Of a DNA stretch of 64,000 nucleotides, positions 29,101 to 36,848 are shown in pieces. Below the pieces are notes generated by a model. The model had not been told where the DNA came from, ran no database searches, and saw only the letters and a program-made list of their open reading frames with translations. The stretch is from the NCBI RefSeq assembly GCF_018449545.1, contig NZ_JAAVUR010000016.1:62001-126000 (forward strand), read 5' to 3'. The position numbers and the translations under genes are program-made. The stretch is from Granulicella sp. dw_53. Its GTDB lineage: Bacteria > Acidobacteriota > Terriglobia > Terriglobales > Acidobacteriaceae. The number at the start of each line of letters is the position of its first letter. The first letter of the stretch is position 1.

Positions 29101-29843
29101 TTGAATTGGTCGATCGCATCAGGCGGTGGCAGTACGGTAAAGGCGTTGCCGTTTCCGAAGTCGACTGTTGTGTTGTTGTTCTCTATGCCATCCAGCAGGT
29201 AGTTATTGAACGAAGACAAAGTTCCGTTGGCAACAAAGGAGCCGCTGAGTCCGAAGCCGCGCGAGTCTTGTACCGATGTGGTAACGCCTGCTTGAAGCTG
29301 GGCAAGAAAGGTGAAGTTTCGCCCGTTCAAAGGCAGGGCGTTGATGACGTGCGACTCGAAGACCTGACCGACGGAGGCATCCTGCGTTTGCAGCACAGGG
29401 GCAGATGTCGTAACGTCTACGGTTTCGCTTGTGGCACCGATCCTCAATGCCAGATCCGCAACAAGAGTCTGCTGCACATCCAGGCGCAGATGCTCGCGTG
29501 TGAGCGTGCCGAAGCCCTTGGCTTGAGCCGAGACCGAGTAAAGTCCGACGTGCAGCGGGGAAAAGGTGAAGAGTCCCTTGCCATCGCTCTTTCCGGTCAT
29601 TACGAGGCCTGTTCCTTCGCTTATAAGAGTCACAACGGCCCAGGAAACCCCCGCGCCAGCGAGGTCGGTGACTGTTCCCTGAATCGTCCCGGTATCCACC
29701 TGAGCTTCCGATCTGACAGGAAGAAATAAGGCAGCTAGCAGGACGAGGAAAAAGCGGAAAGCATTACCCCAGCAAGGCTGGACGCTCCGGCTAACGAGCG
29801 ATTGGAACACCGCATGTCGATGGACCATTTTCATTGATTTCAT
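26124..29843 (-). CDS. Oar-like TonB-dependent receptor (1239 aa)
   Basis: Start set at ATG 29843 (GGGAG about six bases upstream) rather than the frame's first start at 29945, because a long signal peptide then follows (to 'LPVRSEAQ'). The N-terminal carboxypeptidase-regulatory domain ('GTIQGTVTDLAGAGVSWA', 'AKGFGTLTRE') is followed by a plug with 'INALPLNGRNFTFLAQLQAG' and 'NYLLDGIENNNTTVDFGNG', and a barrel of about 1000 residues ending 'QLQFAVKYIFGHDL'. It is the last of four co-oriented genes; the preceding GH97 gene ends 274 bases upstream, and an imperfect palindrome sits in that gap. A sugar ligand is plausible from its neighbours but not shown. Confidence 0.93.
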   Translation of the reverse strand: MKSMKMVHRHAVFQSLVSRSVQPCWGNAFRFFLVLLAALFLPVRSEAQVDTGTIQGTVTDLAGAGVSWAVVTLISEGTGLVMTGKSDGKGLFTFSPLHVGLYSVSAQAKGFGTLTREHLRLDVQQTLVADLALRIGATSETVDVTTSAPVLQTQDASVGQVFESHVINALPLNGRNFTFLAQLQAGVTTSVQDSRGFGLSGSFVANGTLSSFNNYLLDGIENNNTTVDFGNGNAFTVLPPPDAIDQFKVQTTNYSAQFGRAGGAIINAVLKSGANRFYGSAWEYLRNDIFDANDWFLNNTGKAKPSFKRNQFGATIGGPIWHDKVFFFADYQGTRVSQGQAFVSSVPTALERSSGYTNYTDLLTFQTGTQTDNLGRTTPIGTLFDPATTRTTTTGVIDPVTHTAAKKSGSVRDPFPGNIVPASRISPVATKLLNLFPAANASGIVNNYISTPQKIDPLDSTDARVDYNFSPTDQAFVRGSYSYEPKITPAPCEGIAICAGSSQTGLENDRVISIALGETHVFSAHTVNEFRIGYSRIHSPRTNFFSGQSGINAQYGIPGITFDSAPYGGLTQIKIAGLSELGTHNNIPQDEIGAETQYNDNVTIDRGSHIIRFGVEYERLKTSILSAQYPHGNWTFSGGLTSNPAGNAASTGIAQFAIEPIPSTVPGGYPYIGGSSQIQYSPITQQDTRRPYLGVYGEDVWRLTPTFTVNAGLRYEYFSMGTDHGGKASNFVPADGSNPAQFIIDDRSKGIVLSPTFLSLLNKDGIQLAYTSDHHLSNLPSVNLAPRLGVAWQIAPTVVMRVGYGIFYAGIYNRGDGTNFGNSYPFAYNVNVTSNSLTNGALSTDGSIGPLDKGFTNIAVDPSVVQGSTVSLLGIQRNAHVPYVQGINFSMQAQLTPSISYTVGYVATFGRHLENNIHTNRPSVVVPTNVSLTQSIAGVIQPYASDCTVVPGDTISRRADKITPCSLIPYPDFPSNSNYSNYEGTTSYNSLQTTIHKAFTHGAAFLANYTWSKALGDASDTSVFTTTTYRAPYVLGWGEKGDKSLLTFNVAHVAHISGTYDLPFGINRQHLNHPGVAESFLGGWSLNGIITLQSGQPFTVSGATSTNNGAGNYALVDTSKLYNGAHTVNHWVNAAAFTNAPVATGPNDLFAFGGQAAQANGPNFHRGDIGLQKQWHIPWSGILEFRAEAFNITNTPNFGQPGSLTPTASNFASITNTRNTPNDSRQLQFAVKYIFGHDL

Positions 29844-30004
29844 TTGGCTCTCCCGAATTTTCCGAACGTCTGTTCGACAGTACGCGCGGACTATAAATCT
29901 CTTGTAAGGACATCGTGGGTTGTTGCGTTGACGGCCGCATATCAATGAGGGTTCTCTGAAGGCGCTCTGACTACAGAAAGACTGGGGCTGTCAACACAAA
30001 ATCT

Positions 30005-30018
30005 TTTGCGTACGAAAA
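30005..30018. promoter_or_regulatory. Imperfect 14-bp palindrome upstream of the receptor gene
   Basis: TTTgCGTACGaAAA (one mismatched pair) lies 162 bases upstream of the receptor start at 29843, followed by another A/T-flanked CGC motif (AAAACGCTTTT). LacI-type operators have a similar A/T-rich flank but a central CG, so the identity of any regulator is open. Confidence 0.3.
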
Positions 30019-30117
30019 CGCTTTTAGAAGACGAAGCAGGCGAAGACATATACGAACTATGAATACTTCGCCTGCAATAAGTTGGGTCAGATGGCACGCA
30101 GCATCTCGTGACGTTGA

Positions 30118-32082
30118 TTAGGGCCTGTAACTTGAGCCGGGGGCGGCGGAAGTGACACGCGCAAAGAAGCCACCGCCTGGTCTGAGCGAGATCATCAACA
30201 TGTCTGCATGTTTTACTACGCGCTGCTGTCGTTCGACGGCAGCATCTACGGACACGTCATCGAAGATCAGGGTTGCCATGCCGAGCTTGGTGAGGAAGTC
30301 AAAAGAGAGGTTTACATCTCGCCGTGTGGCGCCGTTAATTATTCCCATCCACCAGGTATCGCCCTTGCGGCGAGCATAGGCAACCACCTCGCCGATTACT
30401 GTGCAGGAGAGGACGCGCGTCTCGTCCCATACCGTTGGAATTACTTCGAGCAGATCGCGAAACGGGCTCTCGAGGTAATACTTGTACTGATCGCAAAACA
30501 CGGTGATTGGAGAGAGATAGATAACTGCCTGCGCCAGTTGATGCGCCCAGGTAAAGTGAGACGGAACCAACTCTTTCGGGTTCAGGATGACTGGCGTGAT
30601 GTCCGCTGGTCCAGCGAGGGGGCGCCCGAACGGAAGCGTGACATCTTCCGTGTACGGTTGAATGCGCTTGTAGCGGCTGATGTTGTATTCGTTGCCACGC
30701 ACAGCCTCTCGCGTCAAGCCGTTGGGATAGGTGCGCTGCAGGCCGGTTGGCTTGACCGCGCCGTGGAAGTCGACAAGGAGTTTCAGGTCGGCGCAGTCAC
30801 GCAGCGTTCCCAGATACCACCAGTTCATGCTGCTTGCGCTGCCCTTTGGCGGGAAGTCGAGTTTGACTCCTGCAACTCCGCTGGCTTTCGCGTTCTCCAG
30901 CCATTTCCTGCGAGCCGACGGAGAAGGCATTTCAGTGTATTGGCCCCAGACGATGGAAAGAACTCCGACGTTCCTGCCATAGTCGGAGGCGTCCTTCAGC
31001 ATCGCCCAGCAATCTTTGCCGGGGCAAATCCACTTGATCCAGCCCGCGTCGATCAGGTAGTACTCCCACTTGAGCTTGGCCGCGGCATCGTACCAATCCT
31101 TGATCTCCGCATAGGGGGGATCCTCCACGCTCCACCATGACCAGAGCGATCGGCCTGGCTTGACCCAGTCGAAGCTTGCCCCATGCGCGGGTGATGGACA
31201 GAGATTGGTCAGGAGGTCGGAGTTGATCAGACCTGTAAGATCCCGCGCGACCACTGTACTGCGCCAGGGAGAGGCAGGTCGTCCAAGATACGTTCCATGA
31301 AGCACATCCTTGCGTCCGTCCATGACACTCGTCTGGATGTCCCAGCCCTTGGGCTCTAACCACAAATTTGCACGAAGAAGATTCCCCTCGCGCGAGATGC
31401 TCATGTCCGAGAAGTTCTGGCAATCGGCTTCCGAAAGTGACAGATAGTGGTGCTCCGTCTTCACCAGAATAGGTCCCATCACCACCCTATTTTCGGGAAA
31501 CTCGGACAACGTGGTAGCGTGACTCAACCCTTCGTAGACAGGGTCATAGTTTGCCCAAACGATCTTTTCGATCCGCTCCGGAAGACGCCAGCCTGTTGAG
31601 TCCCCATCGATGTGTCTCGCTCCGTCCGGCAGTAGATAGCGAACGGCAGCTCCGTCATCATACGCACGCACCACAAGCTCAAAATGCTTGCCGGAGACCT
31701 CCAAGGAAATCCTGATCTCATTCGCGAAATCCTCGGCACGAGCGTGGTTTCCAAAGACGTTGTATACGTCGTGAATCTTCCGCGTGCTGGGAGGTCCGGA
31801 CAACTTCGCACTTCGGCCAAGGTCTATGCCGTCAACCTTGAGTCCGAGTGGTGACGACATCAGAACGTCGATCTTGCCCTCGGCGACACTGTAGCTCAAC
31901 TGCCCTTGGGAATCGATAGCAATCGATACCGAGAGATTGCCCCCTGGACTCGATACGCTGATCTCGCGCTTAGTCTCGACCGCCGAGGCGAGAGCGCGTG
32001 GAACGGCGGTGGTCATCAGAGCCGCCTGGGCAGCGATGATGAAATCCCGTCTTGAAAAGACATTCATTAGGCTACTTCGCAT
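30118..32082 (-). CDS. Glycoside hydrolase family 97
   Basis: A 654-residue exported enzyme. The N-terminus has a twin-arginine-like motif (FSRRDFIIAAQAALM), then the GH97 N-terminal beta-sandwich ('SVSSPGGNLSVSI', 'YDDGAAVRYLLP'), the catalytic barrel ('PGRSLWSWWSVEDP', 'YYLIDAGW', 'GVAGVKLDF', 'DFHGAVKPTGLQRTYPN', 'TREAVRGNEY') and a C-terminal domain. Known retaining GH97 alpha-galactosidases have an Asp in the 'GxKxDF' strand, while inverting SusB-type enzymes lack it; Asp409 is present here, so I infer a retaining, alpha-galactosidase-like member with Glu459 or Glu465 as partner. ATG 32082 has AGGAG about ten bases upstream; ATG 32067 is an alternative. Confidence 0.92.
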   Translation of the reverse strand: MRSSLMNVFSRRDFIIAAQAALMTTAVPRALASAVETKREISVSSPGGNLSVSIAIDSQGQLSYSVAEGKIDVLMSSPLGLKVDGIDLGRSAKLSGPPSTRKIHDVYNVFGNHARAEDFANEIRISLEVSGKHFELVVRAYDDGAAVRYLLPDGARHIDGDSTGWRLPERIEKIVWANYDPVYEGLSHATTLSEFPENRVVMGPILVKTEHHYLSLSEADCQNFSDMSISREGNLLRANLWLEPKGWDIQTSVMDGRKDVLHGTYLGRPASPWRSTVVARDLTGLINSDLLTNLCPSPAHGASFDWVKPGRSLWSWWSVEDPPYAEIKDWYDAAAKLKWEYYLIDAGWIKWICPGKDCWAMLKDASDYGRNVGVLSIVWGQYTEMPSPSARRKWLENAKASGVAGVKLDFPPKGSASSMNWWYLGTLRDCADLKLLVDFHGAVKPTGLQRTYPNGLTREAVRGNEYNISRYKRIQPYTEDVTLPFGRPLAGPADITPVILNPKELVPSHFTWAHQLAQAVIYLSPITVFCDQYKYYLESPFRDLLEVIPTVWDETRVLSCTVIGEVVAYARRKGDTWWMGIINGATRRDVNLSFDFLTKLGMATLIFDDVSVDAAVERQQRVVKHADMLMISLRPGGGFFARVTSAAPGSSYRP

Positions 32083-32217
32083 TTAGATTTCTCTCCTGGC
32101 ACCCGTGGCGATGCTCATCCTTACGCGCGCTTCTTCGATCCGCGGCGGCGGTCATTCCTCGCCTTAGAATCACGAAGATGACCTACTGATTTCGCTGTAT
32201 TGGTGGTCTTTTCTGCG

Positions 32218-34815
32218 TTACGGGGTATAGTCCGATTCCGGCAGGCCATCTGTAGGGCCGCCGCAGCTGGAGTTGTCGAACAAGACGGGACGGTTGTAGA
32301 CGTGATGGGTCGATCCAGCGGTTTCGGTGAAGACGCCGCCATCGATGTCCTTGAGGCAGTTCTGTCCTATTGGCTCCGTCATGACGTAGACACTATCGAA
32401 CGGGGTGTACCAGGCGATGGTTCCTTTGTATCCGCCGGTCTTGGCGATATAGCAGGCGAAGACGTTCGGACTGAGCACGTTCGCGGAGGAAAAGGTACTG
32501 AGATCACGGCAGTTCGCATCGCCCATGTCTTCCCAGACCAGGGTCGAGCCGTCGACCGTCGTTCCGTATAGTGCCTTATTCCAGGTCGGGGCGGATGATC
32601 CCGAGGTGCCCGCGACTTTAACAGTGTGAATATTCTGGCCATCGTAGATGACAGTGCCGTAGTTGTAGAAGGTGCTGTTGACGCGTGTTCCGATGGGTGC
32701 TGTGCCAGAGAAGGTGGCTCCGTTGAGCCAGTGCTCGACGCGGTTCCATGTGTAAGCGGCGCGGGTGGGTTTGAAGCTACCTGTGGTGTTCGTGGCGCCT
32801 GCAGTGAATAGACTTCCGAGTTGCCCCCAGTTCTGACTCATATCCTGCCATGGCGATTGAAGGTCGATGGGATAGGCATTGCAGTCACCTACACCGGCCG
32901 AACAGGCCGAATTAGCGTGGAAGATATCCCACTGATACCAGAGGTTCAGTGCAGAGTCGGTCTCGGCGGCCAGAATGCCCATGCGTGCCGCATAGGACTG
33001 TTGCACAAAGGTGGTGAGGGATGCATCGTGCGGGTCGGTAAGGGAAACAGCATTGGCGCCGAGGAAATTGGTCTCGGCCCCACTGCCCCAACCGCTTTCG
33101 GTATTCCATATCGGGAGCGAGGTACTGATCCAACTGGAGGTAAGATCACCCACGGTGAAGAGTTGGCTGAGCATGGCGCGTGTGGCCTTGAAGTCGTTGA
33201 CGAAAGAGTCGCGACAGTGCAACAGAGGGCTCGGGTCAGCGGCGTAGATGGAGGCTTTTACGTAGGTGGTGTAGCTGGTGGTCTGGGTGCCACAACCGGC
33301 AGCGGCCGCACCGGCCCACGCATCGCTTGCAGTACCTGCCGGTCGGGGGTTTTCAATGTATGCAGTACAGCCCGTCACACTAGTCGGTTTGTATCCTGTG
33401 GAATAGGTGCAGATGTTGATGCATCCTGCCACGTTGGTGGTGGCACAGGAGTTGGTTGCGAGTGCCGTGGAGTAAGGCGCGACCGACGGATCCCATTGGA
33501 TAGGCATGTTCGTCTCGGGCATCGCGGGCATATAGATGTTGTCATACCCCGGATACGGATGGATGGAGAGCATGTCAGGTTTGGTACTGGCGTGGAGCCC
33601 CTGCCAGTCGTGGAGGAGTTGGCCGAGGGCCTCGATGTAGACTCCGGAGCCATCCGTCTTAGGTACATTTGAATTGAAGTGCCCGGCGTCTCCACCTGCT
33701 GTCACACTTCCGGCCGCGACGTAACAGTTGTTGCAGTACTGATGGATGATGTAGGCCGCGTCGTTCATCATCTGTGCGAGTTGGGTGTGGTTGCCGCGCC
33801 AGAAACCGTCAGAGTTGAACTCGTTCCATCCCTCCCAATAGTGGATGACACAAGTGGAGAGTGCGTTCGTGTCTCCAACCGCATATCGCACAGTGACACC
33901 TCCGAAGTGACCGCTGGCATCCCGGCAGGTATGCATCATCATCCAGGTGACGTACTCCTTGAAGAAGCAATGGCCGGTAGCGGCGTTGCCGTCGGGCATA
34001 ACGCAAGTCTCAGTGGCATTGTCGGCGTCAGAGGGAGGCTCTGAATTGGTAAAGGTGAGGAAGCTATTGCTGGCGGTGCCAGTGGAGCCTCCGCCGCCTC
34101 GACTGAATGTGATGACAGGAGCCGTGGGGACAGTGTTGTCGACTGCGGTGACGGTCTCGTTGAACGTAGTGCCGGCAACAGAGTAGACGAGAACGGTCCC
34201 GTTGTAGATGCCCGGAAACCCGGTCGTGCTGAGGGTAATGCGACAGGTGGTGCTGGGAGCACAACTGGCAGAGCTGCTGGCTACGCTCCAGCCATTGAGT
34301 GGGCTGCCGTGGGTGCCATTGATGACGGAGGCCCAGGCAGGCACGGTGTAGAAGGTATAGAGAATGTCGTTAGGCTGAGAGCTGTAGTGGCCGTTTTGCG
34401 AGAAGCAGGTCGCCATGGGCCACCAGTATTGGTTGGTGATGGTTGAGCAGTCGGAGTCTCCGGAGATGGAGGTATCGTAGTTCATGCCGAGACCCTTGAG
34501 GCCTACGTCATAGTGGGCGTTGCCGTCGCCAGCAACTGGCGGCGCAGTCATAATGTCTCCCCAGTGAACGCCTTGGCCGCCTACGACACGGGTGACAGGC
34601 ACTGACTGCAGAAATCCGGACTGCGCGGGGTTCGCATTCTGCGGAGCCATGAAGCCCCAGTGACTGGGACCATTCAGATAGAGATAAGGAAAGGGTACGG
34701 CCATACCCGGGACGTTGGGAGGCGTCACCGTTTGAGCCACGGCTTGACCGAAGAGACACATCATGGTCGCGAGGACTGCTGCACACAAGGAACGGAGGGC
34801 TGCCAGTGACTTCAT
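32218..34815 (-). CDS. Secreted, cysteine-rich putative clan GH-A glycoside hydrolase
   Basis: Start set at ATG 34815 with AGGAG six bases upstream; it opens a clear signal peptide (MKSLAALRSLCAAVLATM... to about residue 27). The 865-residue product is rich in Ser, Thr and Asn and has over 20 cysteines, unusual for a bacterial enzyme. 'YWEGWNEFNSDGFWRGNHTQLAQM' resembles the acid/base 'NE' strand of clan GH-A TIM barrels, 'DMLSIHPYPG' fits a following strand, and 'LPIWNTESGWG' fits a nucleophile Glu. An insert of glycine-rich and Ig-like sequence (about 190-290) interrupts the barrel. I cannot name a GH family. It sits between GH97 and a phospholipase C-like gene on the same strand. Confidence 0.55.
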   Translation of the reverse strand: MKSLAALRSLCAAVLATMMCLFGQAVAQTVTPPNVPGMAVPFPYLYLNGPSHWGFMAPQNANPAQSGFLQSVPVTRVVGGQGVHWGDIMTAPPVAGDGNAHYDVGLKGLGMNYDTSISGDSDCSTITNQYWWPMATCFSQNGHYSSQPNDILYTFYTVPAWASVINGTHGSPLNGWSVASSSASCAPSTTCRITLSTTGFPGIYNGTVLVYSVAGTTFNETVTAVDNTVPTAPVITFSRGGGGSTGTASNSFLTFTNSEPPSDADNATETCVMPDGNAATGHCFFKEYVTWMMMHTCRDASGHFGGVTVRYAVGDTNALSTCVIHYWEGWNEFNSDGFWRGNHTQLAQMMNDAAYIIHQYCNNCYVAAGSVTAGGDAGHFNSNVPKTDGSGVYIEALGQLLHDWQGLHASTKPDMLSIHPYPGYDNIYMPAMPETNMPIQWDPSVAPYSTALATNSCATTNVAGCINICTYSTGYKPTSVTGCTAYIENPRPAGTASDAWAGAAAAGCGTQTTSYTTYVKASIYAADPSPLLHCRDSFVNDFKATRAMLSQLFTVGDLTSSWISTSLPIWNTESGWGSGAETNFLGANAVSLTDPHDASLTTFVQQSYAARMGILAAETDSALNLWYQWDIFHANSACSAGVGDCNAYPIDLQSPWQDMSQNWGQLGSLFTAGATNTTGSFKPTRAAYTWNRVEHWLNGATFSGTAPIGTRVNSTFYNYGTVIYDGQNIHTVKVAGTSGSSAPTWNKALYGTTVDGSTLVWEDMGDANCRDLSTFSSANVLSPNVFACYIAKTGGYKGTIAWYTPFDSVYVMTEPIGQNCLKDIDGGVFTETAGSTHHVYNRPVLFDNSSCGGPTDGLPESDYTP

Positions 34816-34954
34816 TTTTAACTCCTGAAAGAGTGCCGTGGGCGCGGACCTGATCAAAGCTGCAGGTCCTGCGTATTACCAAGATGTAAGAGTGAAGCCA
34901 AGCTGTGCGACAGAGGTTCAGGGTCGTACAGCACGGGATCGTTGCAAGCGCATG

Positions 34955-36511
34955 CTATGGGTTATCTGAATGGCGAGGTGGAAGGAGGACTTGGGAACGG
35001 GAGTTCGTACCGTCGGCAGATCCGGAGGATCGAGCGAAGGAGAGCGAACGAATGTGGACATTGGGGCCATCAACACCATCCACGACGAAGCGCACATAGA
35101 CAGCAGTTGCGGGCACCAGCACGTCAACCGGTGAGTTGGTGTTGTTGAGTGAGATGGCAGCATCATCTGTTGTCTTCCAGTGCTGTGCCATCCATTCAAG
35201 ATGGACCTGCGTCGTTCCGGTGGAAGCCACGGACGCGAGGTAATGATTCCCGACGGTAACCGGGATATTATCGGAGATCCAACTCTTCTTTGCCGGTTCG
35301 TAGTGCCAGTGGTCCGGAGCGTCCGGCCGGACCCAGTGCAGAGCGAAATCAGAATTCTGCACAAGGTTTCGGTGTGCGGATACCAGCTTCCAGTCCAATG
35401 CGAGTTCATGACCCGCTTCGAGAACGAAGTCCCCGGGGAAGAGGGTTGCGGAGCCGGGGCGCTCTACCGCCGCGTGGTAACGGCCGGGGGGAAGATGGGA
35501 GACGTGAAAGGAGCCCGCATAGTCGAATGAGCCCGCGCTGACCGACTCGCTAAGCGTGCTATAGTCCGTACCTAAAAGCACAAGCTTGGCGGGCAGGAGG
35601 GGATGCTCCGGAAGGAATGGCGCGGTCACAGTGACAACGAGAGTACCGGTTTGGCTGTCTGGAACGGGAGGAGTGAGGACGAGCAACGTGTGGATAACAT
35701 CGGCGGCAACCTTGGCTGTCTCGGTGGCGCAATCCATAGCGAGCGGTTCCAGGTGGGCGCGGTCGTCCGCCTGGGCGTAAGGCACCATTCTCTGGGCGAT
35801 GATCTTGTTTCTTGCGATCAGCCCCGCCATACGAGTCTGTAGGCCCGCTAAAGCTTCAACGTCGGTGCGGCCGAGCAGCATCGGATGGTAGCTGCGCAGA
35901 TCGATGGTCGAAGCGTCCAGCCAGTTCTCCATCTTTGTGTGATTGGGGCCGAGAACGGGGATGGTATGGGATGGCGATCCGGAGTCCGTTACGAAGTGAA
36001 GCAGGGTTCCCATCCAGCGGCTCGCATTGGTGGCGTCTTCTGTCCGAAGGGCCTGGAGCGTGCGGAGAAAAAATGGGGTATATGTCTCGGCCACCTGTGG
36101 CATAACGTGCGAGTAGGTGTGGGGAGCCTTGGGGAAGAGGAGATAGTCATTGCCGAAATATTCGGAGCCGATCAACGGGAAGTCTTCGGTGGTTACATGC
36201 CAATTCTCGCAATCCACAATAAGCGAGTTCACCCAATCTCCCATCTGAACGGTATTGCGCAGGTGTCGGACCTCACTACCAAGGCGGATGGCAATTCGAT
36301 CCTGAGCCGGGATAGAGGTCAGAGCGGCATCGATGATAAAGGAATGTGCAGTTCCGCCCCAGGCACGAAGAGGACGTAACGGCAGCACGAAGAGGCTAAT
36401 CAGTAACATCGTCGCGGATAGCACGGCCATCCGGATCCAACCATAGCGGAACCATGGGGCAGTTTTCTTGAAACGAAAACTGGTCGAGCGGTTAGAGATC
36501 AAAGTCAGCAC
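34955..36511 (-). CDS. Phospholipase C / S1-P1 nuclease-like secreted protein
   Basis: A 518-residue protein from GTG 36511, which has GGAG seven bases upstream. A long signal region (residues 1-50, hydrophobic core about 28-45) would be cut after 'RPLRA', leaving Trp51 (WGGTAHSF) as the N-terminus. In zinc phospholipase C and S1/P1 nucleases the mature N-terminal Trp itself ligates zinc, so this is a strong match. Further ligands are plausible in 'VQMGDWVNS', 'HTYSHVMP' and 'LLHFVTDSGSPSH'. A beta-sandwich follows: a carboxypeptidase-regulatory-like part ('LPPGRYHAAVERPG') and a jelly-roll-like end ('NLVQNSDFALHWVRPD'). Whether it cleaves lipids or nucleic acids is open. It is first in the four-gene minus-strand series. 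Confidence 0.68.
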   Translation of the reverse strand: MLTLISNRSTSFRFKKTAPWFRYGWIRMAVLSATMLLISLFVLPLRPLRAWGGTAHSFIIDAALTSIPAQDRIAIRLGSEVRHLRNTVQMGDWVNSLIVDCENWHVTTEDFPLIGSEYFGNDYLLFPKAPHTYSHVMPQVAETYTPFFLRTLQALRTEDATNASRWMGTLLHFVTDSGSPSHTIPVLGPNHTKMENWLDASTIDLRSYHPMLLGRTDVEALAGLQTRMAGLIARNKIIAQRMVPYAQADDRAHLEPLAMDCATETAKVAADVIHTLLVLTPPVPDSQTGTLVVTVTAPFLPEHPLLPAKLVLLGTDYSTLSESVSAGSFDYAGSFHVSHLPPGRYHAAVERPGSATLFPGDFVLEAGHELALDWKLVSAHRNLVQNSDFALHWVRPDAPDHWHYEPAKKSWISDNIPVTVGNHYLASVASTGTTQVHLEWMAQHWKTTDDAAISLNNTNSPVDVLVPATAVYVRFVVDGVDGPNVHIRSLSFARSSGSADGTNSRSQVLLPPRHSDNP

Positions 36512-36848
36512 GTCGGCACTCCAGGGTCCGCCACGGATGCGGGAAGCGGTCGGACATTCAGACTGTCTCGCAGGCTGTCAAGGAAAAGTAGGCTCAACGC
36601 GGTTCGTAACGGTTACGCGGAGTCGCAAGTTATTGGATCTAAATAGATATACGTTCACGAGCCGGTAGCTTACGCAGATATTGACTCATCGTCTGTTCAC
36701 GAATTCATTCAGTGTTTACAACGCTCTGCGAGTCTTTTTACATATTCCACGATGTCCACGCTTCACAAACCGGTCACGATGACGCCCCGGACCACGAAGG
36801 ATCGGTTCTCCCGGATACGGGATTCAAGATTCAGTTCGTCAGACGCGG

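Noticed and set aside
28824..29729. A 301-codon plus-strand frame inside the second receptor gene
   Set aside because: It is antisense to the conserved plug and N-terminal domains of the receptor and has no recognisable protein features.
30208..31140. A 310-codon plus-strand frame inside the GH97 gene
   Set aside because: It is antisense to the GH97 catalytic domain; length alone is expected at this GC content.
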